Assembly (NCBI RefSeq): GCF_040958095.1
Contig: NC_091219.1
Coordinates: forward strand, 23,949,702-24,013,701
Direction: 5' to 3'
Source: Procambarus clarkii
Taxonomy: Eukaryota; Arthropoda; Malacostraca; Decapoda; Cambaridae
DNA: 64,000 nucleotides
In this document: one piece after another, positions 10,290 to 20,706 of the stretch
How positions within the stretch are numbered: position 1 is the stretch's first letter
Layout of the letters: the number at the start of each line of letters is the position of its first letter
Made by a program: the position numbers and the translations under genes
Notes under the pieces: model-generated
What the model was told of the DNA's origin: nothing
What the model saw: the letters and a program-made list of their open reading frames with translations, nothing else
The model's database searches: none

Positions 10290-10810
10290 GAGATATCATT
10301 TTGTTACCACGAAGTCTGCTGACCTTACCAGATGACCCATAGACAGACAGGTGGCTCTTTCCTGCCCGAGTGTATGACTGATGGAATTGCTACTGTAGAT
10401 TTCACTTTGTCTCAGGCCTATTCAATTTTGTTGCAGTTCTCGGCACTCGAGAACTGCACTCGGCGTATTGCACTCGATGGGAGGCTGCTCATAGATGGCA
10501 CTTCCAAGTTATAATGATATCTAACTTCAAGAGCATGAGATAGGCATATGGGATAGAATCCAAATGACTCTGACTCCATCATTAATTTTATATCTTTGCT
10601 TGGCTTCAGACAACAAGCATTTTACAACTATGCTTAAGGAGTTGAGCACAATCAGGGATGATATGGCCACTACAATTAATGTGTATATTTTGGAAACATG
10701 TACACATGTGAGTACAACGAATATGGCAGAAAATTTCTTTTGAAAGATGAAGCTGTGACCGATCCTGAAAAGGAAGTATTGACCTTCTCCTTTCGGGAAT
10801 AATTCTGTCA
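10290..10810 (-). mobile_element. Decayed I-type LINE fragment
   Basis: Homologous to the RNase H region at 7305-7800: AGTCTGCTGACCTTACCAGA, TGTATGACTGATGGAATTGC and the SHM end of the RNase H domain are recognisable. Frames are short and broken. The minus ORF 10527-10811 is part of it. Confidence 0.65.
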
Positions 10811-12035
10811 TACCCTATCTACTCAAACATTTACTTGTATTCAAAATTTACAATGGAAAGACTTGTGAAATGAAAAATGTTGTTAAAAAGAACTGTGGAA
10901 TAAACCTACAAACTACCATCGAAGTAACAAGTCTATTAAACGACAAGCCACTATCAAAGAAATGATTTGAGTAACCAACACAACTTGTATTATATAAAAC
11001 TCTGATGGAACTATTTGATGAAATTATTTAACTGATACACATGACACATCTGCTCATTCAGTTTCAGAGATTCCAACATGAGAGGGTATCAACAAGTGTA
11101 TGTTTAGAACCGAGAATTATATGTACAGACAGCACAAAACACCCACTGGACAGTGTGACAATTAACTGTGGCCATCTCCACAGTTAATGCAGTGAGCTGA
11201 AAGGCTTGTGCCAGTGCACTTAATAATTGCTGGACTTTCCACAAATAAGACAAAAAATCACTGCACTCCTACAAGCTAAAGCACCATGTCCAAATTTCCA
11301 ATGCATTTTACACTGATGAAGAGGAATAGATAAATTCCCAGGTATTGCATTTGATTCCCCTATTCAACTTCACTTGGCCAATCTTCCAATATATCATCAT
11401 ACTCAACTAAACACAACTGATTTATCATGCATCATTTTACTTCAATTACCAGCCATTCTCTTATGCAATATATTACTACACCTCATTCAACCAATCACCC
11501 ATTTATCATCTTATTCCACTCCACTCAGCCAATCTCACACACATCCTACTCTACTTTACTCAAGCAAGCTCCAATGAACAATCCTACTGACACTGAAAAA
11601 CCATGGCCCAACTTCCAATAAGCAATGCTCTGATGAGATGTTGGCATGTATTACTTTCTAAAAGATTTTGAGTCCCTAAATATTAATGAGTATGAAGGAC
11701 TCTACCAGCAAGGGTAATCAAATGTCATGGGCAGCAAGCCTGAGCCTGAAGCCAAGAGTCAATATTAGTTTCCTACCTGTGCTACTAACTAATACTGTAT
11801 CTTGTGCTTCACAATTTAGTACTTGAGACAAGAAGTTTTATCAGTATTCTATCAATTTAAAATGTAGTTATTCTTTTGAATTCAAATTCTGTTTAAATGT
11901 ATCTACTATTACATTTATTGAGGAAATCCGTAAGACCAGTGATGTGGGTTTGAACCTATGCAGTGGATGTTCCCATGCACATGCTTAGCGACTAGACCAT
12001 GATATGGTATAAGGATTGCAACCTGGAGTTCTACT
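10811..12035. other. AT-rich intergenic stretch, no gene seen
   Basis: A pyrimidine/CA-rich section (11374-11580) gives two short Thr/His/Leu-rich ORFs in overlapping frames, with no recognisable domain. I see nothing else I can name. Confidence 0.4.
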
Positions 12036-12040
12036 GAACT

Positions 12041-12091
12041 CACAAGGATTTCCTGAGGTTTCTACTGTAGAAACCTCAGGAAATCCTTGTG
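12041..12091. repeat. Perfect 25-bp palindrome with a one-base centre
   Basis: The arm at 12041-12065 (CACAAGGATTTCCTGAGGTT plus five bases) is exactly reverse-complemented at 12067-12091. A third partial echo (GGGTTCCTGAGG) follows at once. Confidence 0.95.
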
Positions 12092-12117
12092 GGTTCCTGA
12101 GGTCACAGCAATTCACA

Positions 12118-12217
12118 TTTATATCCCAGAATTAAGGAATACAGATGTGAACAATTATTATGCAAGATTTATATCCCAGAATTAAGGAATACAGATGTGA
12201 ACAATTATTATGCAAGA
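12118..12217. repeat. Exact tandem duplication of a 50-bp unit
   Basis: The segment starting TTTATATCCCAGAATTAAGG at 12118 repeats from 12168 with no difference that I can see. This points to a recent slippage or duplication event. Confidence 0.9.
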
Positions 12218-12764
12218 TATAAAACTGTAAAATTCTAGCTGGATCAACATTAACTAACAAAAGTAAGAAATTTAAATAAATTTATGTACTATACATTAAT
12301 GAATAATATAAGCACTGAATTTTATGATCAATTTTTTTTCTAGAATATACTCAACAAGAACTAGACCATTCCAAAGACTGCAGTGTTTTACTATATGAGG
12401 TATTCAAATCTAGGTGCTTTGAAGACAGGAACATCTGATGATCTTGTATTAAATATAAGAGGATATTAAAATATTACGTGTCATAAAACATGCATTTACA
12501 GTATGTGGTTAACACACATGAATACAGTACTTATTATTCATTATACAGCTTGCATACAACCAATTTATAATAAAAAAAAATATACACAGTATATACAGTA
12601 CTGGTATTTTGTGATCGTTATTGCATACAGTGTATATATATATATATTAGAAATATAAATCATGTACATATCACAATATCATTTAGAATAATTAATAATA
12701 CAGTAATAAGTTATTGTCAGGGGACAGACAGAATTTAGTATATATATACATGTTAGGCTTATTT

Positions 12765-12945
12765 TGAGGGCCTTTCAGGGTCGAATTACTGACCCTTCCC
12801 AGGATGCAATTCTGCCTAACTTTTGGATACCTATTTACTGCTAGGTGAACAGGTGCATTAGGTGATAGGAAATTCACTTAACCATTTCTGTCCAGCCCAG
12901 GATTTGAACCTAGAATTTTAGATTGTGGGTCGAGAACAAACCAGA
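12765..12945 (-). repeat. tRNA-derived SINE (family 3), minus strand
   Basis: It carries CTGACCCTTCCCAGGATGCA, TTTACTGCTAGGTGAACAGG and a minus-strand tRNA-like head (GGATTTGAACCTAG). It matches the family at 33240-33440 and 46960-47400. Confidence 0.7.
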
Positions 12946-13675
12946 CTGTATTACTGTATTCTTAAAAATCTTAATACAATTAACTAGGGGTTTAAGTGTG
13001 GATGGGGATGCACATAGCGTTGCCTGGTATAGGGTGTCAGGTAAATGTGTAATGTTGCTGTTGTTGATTGAGAGGCAATGAGAATCGAGTGATTGGATGC
13101 GCCTTAAAGGATAGCACGATGGGAAGACAGGAAGAGAGTATACTGTAATTTACATGGATTGACAACTTCACACTTGGGAATAAAACTCTCTGGATTCTAT
13201 TGTTCTGATTAAAAAAAAAACTATTATTGTACTACACTAGCCAATTACAAAAGGAAGTTCAATTTTATCACCTAATGTTGTTTGATACAAGTCACCATGT
13301 AGGATGAGGTAATGTACTGTTAAAAATAACTAAACAATGAGGAAACAAGAACTATTTTTTAGCTAAATCATACACTATCAATATGAGGAGTTCTAAAAAT
13401 GTTGAACAGAAATATTGAGAAAGATAAACATGACATCCATAAGGTACCTGAGATGCATAATAATTTGCGAGTGCAGTAACTCCCAAGGTGTGTAGAGTCA
13501 AGGTCTTAAAACACACACAACTATTAAGTTACATTAGGCACAATTTAGTTTGTTAATGTTTTAATATACAGTGCTCTCCAGAAAATCTGGACCAACATGT
13601 AATGGATCCCTTGGGGAAAAAATATCAAATCCATGCACTGGATTTTCTATTCCTCCAAAATTCAAATTTAAAAAA
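12946..13675. other. AT-rich intergenic stretch, no gene seen
   Basis: No ORF or repeat that I can classify. The sequence is of low complexity, with A runs. Confidence 0.4.
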
Positions 13676-14335
13676 TAATCTAGTTATTTATTTATTTATA
13701 TACAAGAAGGTACATTAGGTTTATGAGAGTACATTGATGTTTGATGATGATGATGATGAGCATTGATGTTTTTACATCCTTGTAAACCAACTATCACGCA
13801 TAGCATTCGGGCAGGTCCGTAATATAACAGATAATTTTAAGTAGGTAAATTCTAGCAACATTGAAAAAAAAGATTACAGGTGCATTGTAAGAAAATTTGA
13901 CAGAATAGTAGATACATTTAAGAAAAATTTGAGGGTTATCAACAGGTATATTGTAGGGTAATTTAAGGATTATTTCAAGGTATAATACAGTAAAATATGC
14001 ATTCAATTTAACAACCATGATATAAGGTGATAGCAATGATTACAATGGTAAAGTTGTATGGCTTTGGTGCATAAATTGGGGGATTGGGTAGCACTAGATA
14101 CAATCTGAGTTTAAACCACTAGGTAGGAAACTATGAAGATGAAATTACTGTAGGTACTTTTTGGTTATATTTCTGAATAAGATAAAAGTTGGACAGCTTT
14201 TCAATTTGTTAAGGAGTGAGTACCATAGACTAGGTCCCTTTCTTTGCATAGGGTTTACACAGATTAAGTTTTACTCTGGGGATATCAGAGACAAGAGGTT
14301 ATGGAGAAGGGATATAGATGTGAAGAGGGCCCTGT
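13676..14335 (-). mobile_element. LINE 3' end, same family as 60936-63471, minus strand
   Basis: TATACAAGAAGGTACATTAG, AGTTGGACAGCTTTTCAATT and AGTACCATAGACTAGGTCCC correspond, inverted, to 62600-63430. Only the RT C-terminus and the 3' UTR are present. A short GATGAT run lies at 13743-13757. Confidence 0.75.
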
Positions 14336-15935
14336 CTAAGAGTCTGTACATCCGGCAGAGCCAACTGCAGGAGTCGGTGTCAACCGTCCATCCCATGGAC
14401 AGGGAAATGAACTGAGACAGTTCGTCCGCCAGGACGGCCCGTCCTTCATTTCTGCCATAGGAACACTCCCCAGACATGAATCTTATGGACAGCCAAACCC
14501 CGAGAACCCCGGTAGGCAAGCGAGTCACTCGAAGAGACCAGCCCCAAAGAGCCAAGGACTGAAAAGAACCCCTACGGTTCAGGCAATGAACCACCGAAGA
14601 ACAGTCCAAATTGAGCCTCATCGTCGAACCCCGATGGAGGAGTTACCCAAACCCTCTGAAGTGCCAACCAAACCGCCGGAACTCCCACACCGTGCTGTGA
14701 GTCCAATGGAAGGACAGAGCCCCTGGCCGGCCTGGTTACAAAGCCCCAGCCGAGAGATGAGACATCCGTGAACACATTGAGCAAGGGTCTGGGTAGATGC
14801 CAAGGCATTGAACCCCAAAAAAACCCAGGAGGTAACCGGTGATGCAGCAACCGACGCAAAGCCCCAGGGGGCTGAACCCAACAATCGCGAGAGCAGCAAA
14901 TGGGAGATCCCCGAAGGAATCATAACAGCCGCCGAAGCCACACCTGACCCAGCGGCTAAACTAGCACGACGAAGTTCAGACTCCCACACAGCTGCTTGAG
15001 CAACTGCCGAGTGACCTGAGAGTCCTCCAAAAACAGGCGAAGGCAGGACTGCAGCTGCAGCAACGACTCCGGAGTGAGAGACAAGGAAGTGGTCCGAGAG
15101 TCCCACACAATACTCAGCCAAGACGTAACCCAGGATGGAACCAGATGGGACTTGAGAAGCAAAAAAAAAAAAAAAACACACACCTTCCCTCCTTGAAACT
15201 TGGCGCAAACAACTTTAACAAGGCAGCCGACACCTTAGCCACCGAGGCAAGCATACTGGACGAAGACCCAGCACCCAGTGCCTTCACATCCTCCTGAAGC
15301 CAGTCTGAGGACAGCTCGAGAAGAAATGCAAGATCGGGGCCAAATGCCCAAGGGTACACAAATCCTCAGCTACCAAAGCAGCCGAAAGGGAGGGAACCTG
15401 CACAACGCCAATATCACGAGGAAGCATAGGGGCGAACAAGCACATGTTAAGGCGCTCAAACTCGCCCCCCAGGTAAACCTATACCACAGTGGAAGTCTCC
15501 CGCTAATCAAGTGTGCGGGGTAAGACAAAACCCATGCCACGCTCCCAATGACAAGAAAGGCCAGTCTGCTAACCAGGAAGACTACCTCGTAACGTACCCA
15601 AATGGGGAAAGTTAAACCAAACTCAAAAGAAGACAGATCCATCACTGAGGTGTAATCCGGGTCGCATCATCTGCTATGCGGACAATCGGCACGACGGTGT
15701 TAGTGATGCTTGCTTGTTTTAGTTTGGAAGTTTTGCCTATCTGTTAGGGTTTTGGTAGCAATTTTTAACATGTGGGTTTTGTTTCCCGTGCCTCTCTGTG
15801 GGGGCCAGGTTCTGGCTCATGGTTCTCGGTAGGCAAGAACTCCAATCGACTGATGCCACTGTAATACATACATATCAGCCCAGTAAGCTCCGGGGAGCCA
15901 TAGGGGCTCCCCACAGAAAAATAATGCATTACAGT
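14336..15935 (-). mobile_element. DIRS-like retrotransposon fossil, minus strand
   Basis: This is a GC-rich island in AT-rich DNA. From its right end it shows a terminal-repeat-like block (about 15690-15935, ending GGGGCTCCCCACAGAAAA), a stretch resembling the element's gag-like region, a reverse-transcriptase remnant (LSLTPESLLQLQ, then LLKQLCGSLNF) and an RNase H remnant (NVFTDVSSLGWGF, LDCSSVVHCLNRRGSFQSL). These motifs are typical of DIRS elements, which are common in decapods. It is broken in many places and much of the body is missing. It is a fossil of moderate age. Confidence 0.7.
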
Positions 15936-17080
15936 AATATTTAAGGAATGTTCTACTAAGTTTTTAGTGTATGTACTATAAATTGTACAAATGAGTTTGT
16001 GACATTTTTTCTGAAGAATCCAACCCCACCGTGAGGGCACATATAACAACCATGTTTTCCTTGTGTGTGTGTGGTCTGACCTCTTGTTACTCAACCATTT
16101 TCACTGGCATTTCTTCTGTTTTAATATTATTTGAGAACAGAAGTATATAATCCAGCATGAGTATTGTGGGTACATAAGGCAAAGGTAAGGGAAACTTCCC
16201 TATCATGTGCAGACGATGAGTCAAAATACTGTGGCTAAAGATATGATGACCAAACCACACTTTTCTACTATGGATAAAAAGGAATAAGTATTTGAGAAAT
16301 GCACTTGTGGCTTGGGAGGTAGAGGAGTAAGTAAAGAAAGTAGACCATATAGTTTGTTAATAAAATGGAGAACAGAAAAATGACATAACAGCACTGAAAT
16401 CTCCAAAGCTTGAGTACAGTACAGGTATTTGAATTATGCTTATTGCCAATGATATATGCAGCATTATAGTCTGCAGCTGGCTGTTGGTGGTTATCATAAT
16501 CTGTAGCTATATGAATGATATGAACATCTGAGATTTGAGTGTGTCAAAACCAGTTTTGGGTAACTGTATAAGTTTAACACATGGCATGACTTAGTACTAT
16601 ACATAATGACATTTCTCTCTGCATAATCATAACCAGCCTGCACTACAAAAAGTTAAGTAATTAAACTAATGTTTTGTATTTTTTGTAGAATTATTATTTA
16701 TATATTGTATACACAAAATAATTGGATATATACACTCTGATTCTGAATATACTCAAACATGTATTATATAATTTCTACAAGAAAAATCCCAAACAATTGG
16801 TGATAAACAGCCCAAACACCAGCTCTGAATGTAATGAAATGCATCTTTCTGATAAGAGTCCTGATGGTTACTAGAAGCTATCTTGCAGAGATGGCTTCCC
16901 ACTACAGCACTGGGTCACATCTGTCATTGGAGTTCAAACTAGTTTTGAGTGAATGAGTTAGATTGAATGTACTCATGTATGAATGTAGTTATCATTTGTA
17001 GTCACTTGGCTTTTTTTTTGTGGGTGCTTTATTTTCTACAAATCTTGCAGATGTCTGTATGGTTTCCCTGACTTTCTGAA
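15936..17080. other. AT-rich intergenic stretch, no gene seen
   Basis: No coding signature is present. A small minus ORF at 16221-16406 looks like chance. Confidence 0.4.
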
Positions 17081-17084
17081 TGTT

Positions 17085-17245
17085 TTCAGTGATCATAACA
17101 ATCCCAGCTCTCTGCACCGCTATGTGGGGGCCAGGTTTTGGCACTGGTCCCTGGTAGGACAAACGGGACCCCAGTGACCAATGAGACCCAGCAGTGGGAA
17201 GTGATCTCTTCAAGGAGTGACCAAGGAGCTCACCTTAGAAAAGAA
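17085..17245 (-). mobile_element. Degraded DIRS-like terminal-repeat fossil
   Basis: TGTGGGGGCCAGGTTTTGGC and GGTCCCTGGTAGG match the terminal blocks at 15780-15840, 28050-28090 and 58660-58700. It is an old solo fragment. Confidence 0.45.
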
Positions 17246-17304
17246 CAAATTTTTAGTCAATCCAGATTGAGTTATAGAATTCTCTAGTTTTAAATTTTGA
17301 GGGA

Positions 17305-17905
17305 GGTTACCTTGAGGTGCTTCCGGGGCTTAGCGTCCCCGCAGCCCGGTCGTTGACCAGGCCTCCTGGTTGCTGGACTGATCAACCAGGCTGTTGGACG
17401 CGGCTGCTCGCAGCCTGACGTATGAGTCACAGCCTGGTTGATCAGGTATCCTTTGGAGGTGCTTATTCAGTTCTCTCTTGAACACTGTGAGAGGATTGCC
17501 AGTTATGCCCCTTATGTGTAGCGGAAGCGTGTTGAACAGTCTCGGGTCTCTGATGTTGATAAGAGTTCTCTCTCAGAGTACCTGTTGCACCTCCGCTTTT
17601 CAACGGGGGTATTCTGCACATCCTGCCATGTCTTCTGGTCTCATGTGATGTTATTTCTGTGTGCAGGTTTGGGACCAGCCCCTCTAATATTTTCCACGTG
17701 TAAATTATTATGTATCTCTTCCGCCTGCGCTCAAGGGAGTACAGATTTAGGCTCTTTAGTCGGTCCCAATAGTTTAGGTGTTTTACTGAGTGGATTCTAG
17801 CAGTAAAGGATCTCTGCACGCTCTCCAGGTCAGCAATTTCTCCAGCTTTGAAAGGGGTTGTCATTGTGCAGCAGTACTCCACTCTTAAGAGAGCACAAGC
17901 GTTTT
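17305..17905 (-). mobile_element. LINE 3' end (CR1/L2-like), minus strand
   Basis: The minus ORF 17463-17882 shows the conserved C-terminal signature of LINE reverse transcriptases (LESVQRSFTARI, then YWDRLKSLNLYSLERRRKRY and IIYTWKILEG). It is followed by a GC-rich 3' UTR whose end (GGACGCTAAGCCCC, then CACCTCAAGGTAACCTC) is reused as the tail of the SINE at 44945-45190. It is truncated at the 5' side and interrupted. It lies just downstream of gene copy A. Confidence 0.85.
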
Positions 17906-18012
17906 GAAAAGTGTCATCATGGGAGCACTCTAAATAGTATCCAAATACTATATATCAAATTTATGGATTTGTCAAGATACCCAAATTTTACTACTCTCAA
18001 AATGTATGATAT

Positions 18013-20706
18013 TCACCTCATTGTAAGAACAAACTCAGGATAATACTCCTGTTTATCATATTTAACAACTACAGAAACCCCATCCCCAGTAGAGTCAAAT
18101 GGTGCACCTGTAGCTGGGTTGATAGGTGGCCTGGCCATTGAGGAATTTCCTGGTGTAATGGATCCAACTGCAACACGAGCTATAAACATATACTTTAAGC
18201 CAGCACTGTCTGCTCTACAATAACCATATGATGTCCCAGCATTTGGAGAGAAATAAGTGCCACGGCCATGAGCTTGACCAGAACTGGAGCCATGAAGTCT
18301 CCAGTCAAAGTTCTCTGCACATATGCTAGCTATCACGTCAGGTCGGGTGCCGTGAAACAGCTGTCTCACATCCACCTTCTTTATGTCACCATACACAGTT
18401 GTCATCTCTTTAATCTTATTCTGTAATGCTTTCCATAAGAAGGGATTCTGTACTCTTTCTATCTTTGTAATGTTTGTGTTAGCAATACCTCCCTTTAAAA
18501 GGCCCACAACTGTTTGATATTCAGGGGAAGTTGGTGATAATGCCACAAGACGAACACGTTCTTCTGGCTGCATTGGGTCCCAGGTAGATGGTAAATGCTC
18601 AGATGTTTTGTTGTCAGATGTGGTTTTGCTATTCACTTGGTTTTCATCTTTGAGGTGAGGTTCAGGGCGGCGGCGCACATCTCTCCTTACTTTTGTATTT
18701 TGGTTGGTTTGGGTCATAGTAATATAATCCAAAACATAAGTGTACTTTGCATTTTTGAATGTTAAAGGAACATGTTGGCTCTTTAGGAAGGACTTTTCAA
18801 TATCAGCAGATGTAACACTGCTTACTAAATTAGTTTCATTTGCTGTATCAACTTTTCCATATTTAACCCAATTTTTTTTAATGTCTATAAAATACCAGCA
18901 ATATATGCTTGGTTTAACTTGCTGTCCTGCGATAAACTCTGTACACAGTCTCCGCAAGTATAGTATTCTTGACTGGTCAGAATTAGCTATTATCAAAGAC
19001 TGAAAGTTTGCTTGCCAAGTGTCACGACCCAATACAATAAGTAATTGATTAACTGATGGATTAAGTTTTGCTGGGTCCAGACGTGGAATGGTTACTCCAT
19101 CATTAGCTGGGTTGCAGAATGCGTGCTCCAGACAATCTACCTGGAATGATCGTAGATTCAGCCACTTGCTTCCTTGTTCACTTATCTGCCAGTGGAAATG
19201 ACGAGCAGCATGGAGTCTCTTGCAACCAGCACGCTCATACTTGCACGAATTCTCAACAGAATAATAGCAAATTTCATTTATTTCAGTATCACCATAGAGA
19301 TAATGAGACCAGACTGTCTGGTATTTCTCAGGCTTCTTCACTGCTGAATGCTTATCTTGAGCAGTATCTGTATTATCCCCTTTGCTATTTCTTACAGGCC
19401 TGTCTGCCTTATCTTTTCTTTTCACTGGACTCTTTTGATCACCATCTGAAATCTCTCTCTTCTTGTGGTTTTTGGAATCATTCATGTTAATGTTTGTTAC
19501 TGACTCTGCAGAATCTTGTTTGTCTGATGAACTACCAGTAATTTTTTGCTTAAGCAGAGAAAATATACCTGTATCATTAGACTTGCTATTTCCTATGGCT
19601 CTTACATCCTGCTGTTGTTTTGTAGTGATAGCAGATGTATTAGCCTGTATGGGTGGAACTTTGGGTGGTGTAGAAATTGTTGATGATCGTTTTGTTGGGT
19701 TTGCATTTGCTAGGGAAGGATAGGCAGCAAGCAGAGCCACAGCCACATCTCGCGGAGCTTCATTAGTTGAGAAACCATAAACTCTCAGCAATTTACTACA
19801 CTCAGGATTTAATAAGTCATGATTAAGTTTACATCCAGGGAGAGTGCACTTTGTTAGTCCACTCAAGAAGCTGTGGCAAACATGAAGAGCATTACAATTC
19901 ATATTATTGCAGCCATTCCCATTATAGTACTGGCATATATCTAACTGACCAATGGGTTTATCAGGCTTCACCAGGCTCTTCATAAGACTCCCAATGGATT
20001 GATATCGCAAACGTTCAAGGTAGAATTTCCGGAAAATGGCTTTATTGTGCTCTGTGAACCATTTGTGGCCTAATGCACAGTTTTTGTCTGAACACCAGCT
20101 TGTAACATAAGTGGGACACATGTGTAAGTCACTGCATAAGGAACGATTTAAGCACCCGTGGGGTCCAGAATGAGCAGAACAAATGCTTACTTTTGGACAA
20201 AGCTCTACAGTCTCCCCATTTAAAGAGAAGATCTGTCCATTTGCCACCACAACTTCACGTACAGCTGATGGACTCATGTTTTTCCATTCTAAAAGCTGAA
20301 GAAGACTGGCACGAAAATCAGGACACTCTGCTAAACAGTCTACCAGACTCCAGGGGCTGATCCTCTCGCTTTTAGCCATATGCGACCCTCTTGGTGAATA
20401 GCTCTCCTCATTCTGATCACTAAAGGCCCCACTTGTAGAATAGTTGTCACTATCATAACTATTATATCCATGGTTCCTTTGGTTGGCTCTTCTGTTCAGA
20501 TGTCTACCTGTATTCTTTCTGAAATTTCTACCTTGGTTTCTCAAAGACTGTTGTTTTGGGAATTCTCTGAAATCAATTTCACTACTGCTATCACTCTCCA
20601 GTTGTGATCTGTGATTCTGGAGAGATCCTCGTCGATTGAAATTCCCTCGAGACCTTTGAAATCTGCCCCTACCACGGTTGTATCCTCTATTATTTCTGTC
20701 AGTTTC
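18013..20706 (-). CDS. Copy A main 3' exon (zinc fingers, WWE, PARP)
   Basis: This is a single 2694-bp open exon ending in TGA. It starts after a minus-strand acceptor (TTCTTTTTCTCCAG), so the in-frame Met further upstream (20739) is intronic and not the real start. It carries all recognised domains. Zinc-binding sets are visible as CSAHSGPHGC...CSDLHMC, CPTYVTSWC...CALGH, CQYYNGNGC...CNALH, CHSFLSGLTKC...GCKLNH and ICYYSVENSC...GCKRLH. The linker has few acidic Ser clusters, unlike copies B and C. No AATAAA was found close downstream. Confidence 0.93.
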   Translation of the reverse strand, partial: ETDRNNRGYNRGRGRFQRSRGNFNRRGSLQNHRSQLESDSSSEIDFREFPKQQSLRNQGRNFRKNTGRHLNRRANQRNHGYNSYDSDNYSTSGAFSDQNEESYSPRGSHMAKSERISPWSLVDCLAECPDFRASLLQLLEWKNMSPSAVREVVVANGQIFSLNGETVELCPKVSICSAHSGPHGCLNRSLCSDLHMCPTYVTSWCSDKNCALGHKWFTEHNKAIFRKFYLERLRYQSIGSLMKSLVKPDKPIGQLDICQYYNGNGCNNMNCNALHVCHSFLSGLTKCTLPGCKLNHDLLNPECSKLLRVYGFSTNEAPRDVAVALLAAYPSLANANPTKRSSTISTPPKVPPIQANTSAITTKQQQDVRAIGNSKSNDTGIFSLLKQKITGSSSDKQDSAESVTNINMNDSKNHKKREISDGDQKSPVKRKDKADRPVRNSKGDNTDTAQDKHSAVKKPEKYQTVWSHYLYGDTEINEICYYSVENSCKYERAGCKRLHAARHFHWQISEQGSKWLNLRSFQVDCLEHAFCNPANDGVTIPRLDPAKLNPSVNQLLIVLGRDTWQANFQSLIIANSDQSRILYLRRLCTEFIAGQQVKPSIYCWYFIDIKKNWVKYGKVDTANETNLVSSVTSADIEKSFLKSQHVPLTFKNAKYTYVLDYITMTQTNQNTKVRRDVRRRPEPHLKDENQVNSKTTSDNKTSEHLPSTWDPMQPEERVRLVALSPTSPEYQTVVGLLKGGIANTNITKIERVQNPFLWKALQNKIKEMTTVYGDIKKVDVRQLFHGTRPDVIASICAENFDWRLHGSSSGQAHGRGTYFSPNAGTSYGYCRADSAGLKYMFIARVAVGSITPGNSSMARPPINPATGAPFDSTGDGVSVVVKYDKQEYYPEFVLTMR

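Noticed and set aside
15278-15523. Plus-strand ORFs in the GC-rich 14.3-15.6 kb block
   Set aside because: Opposite strand of a DIRS-like fossil.
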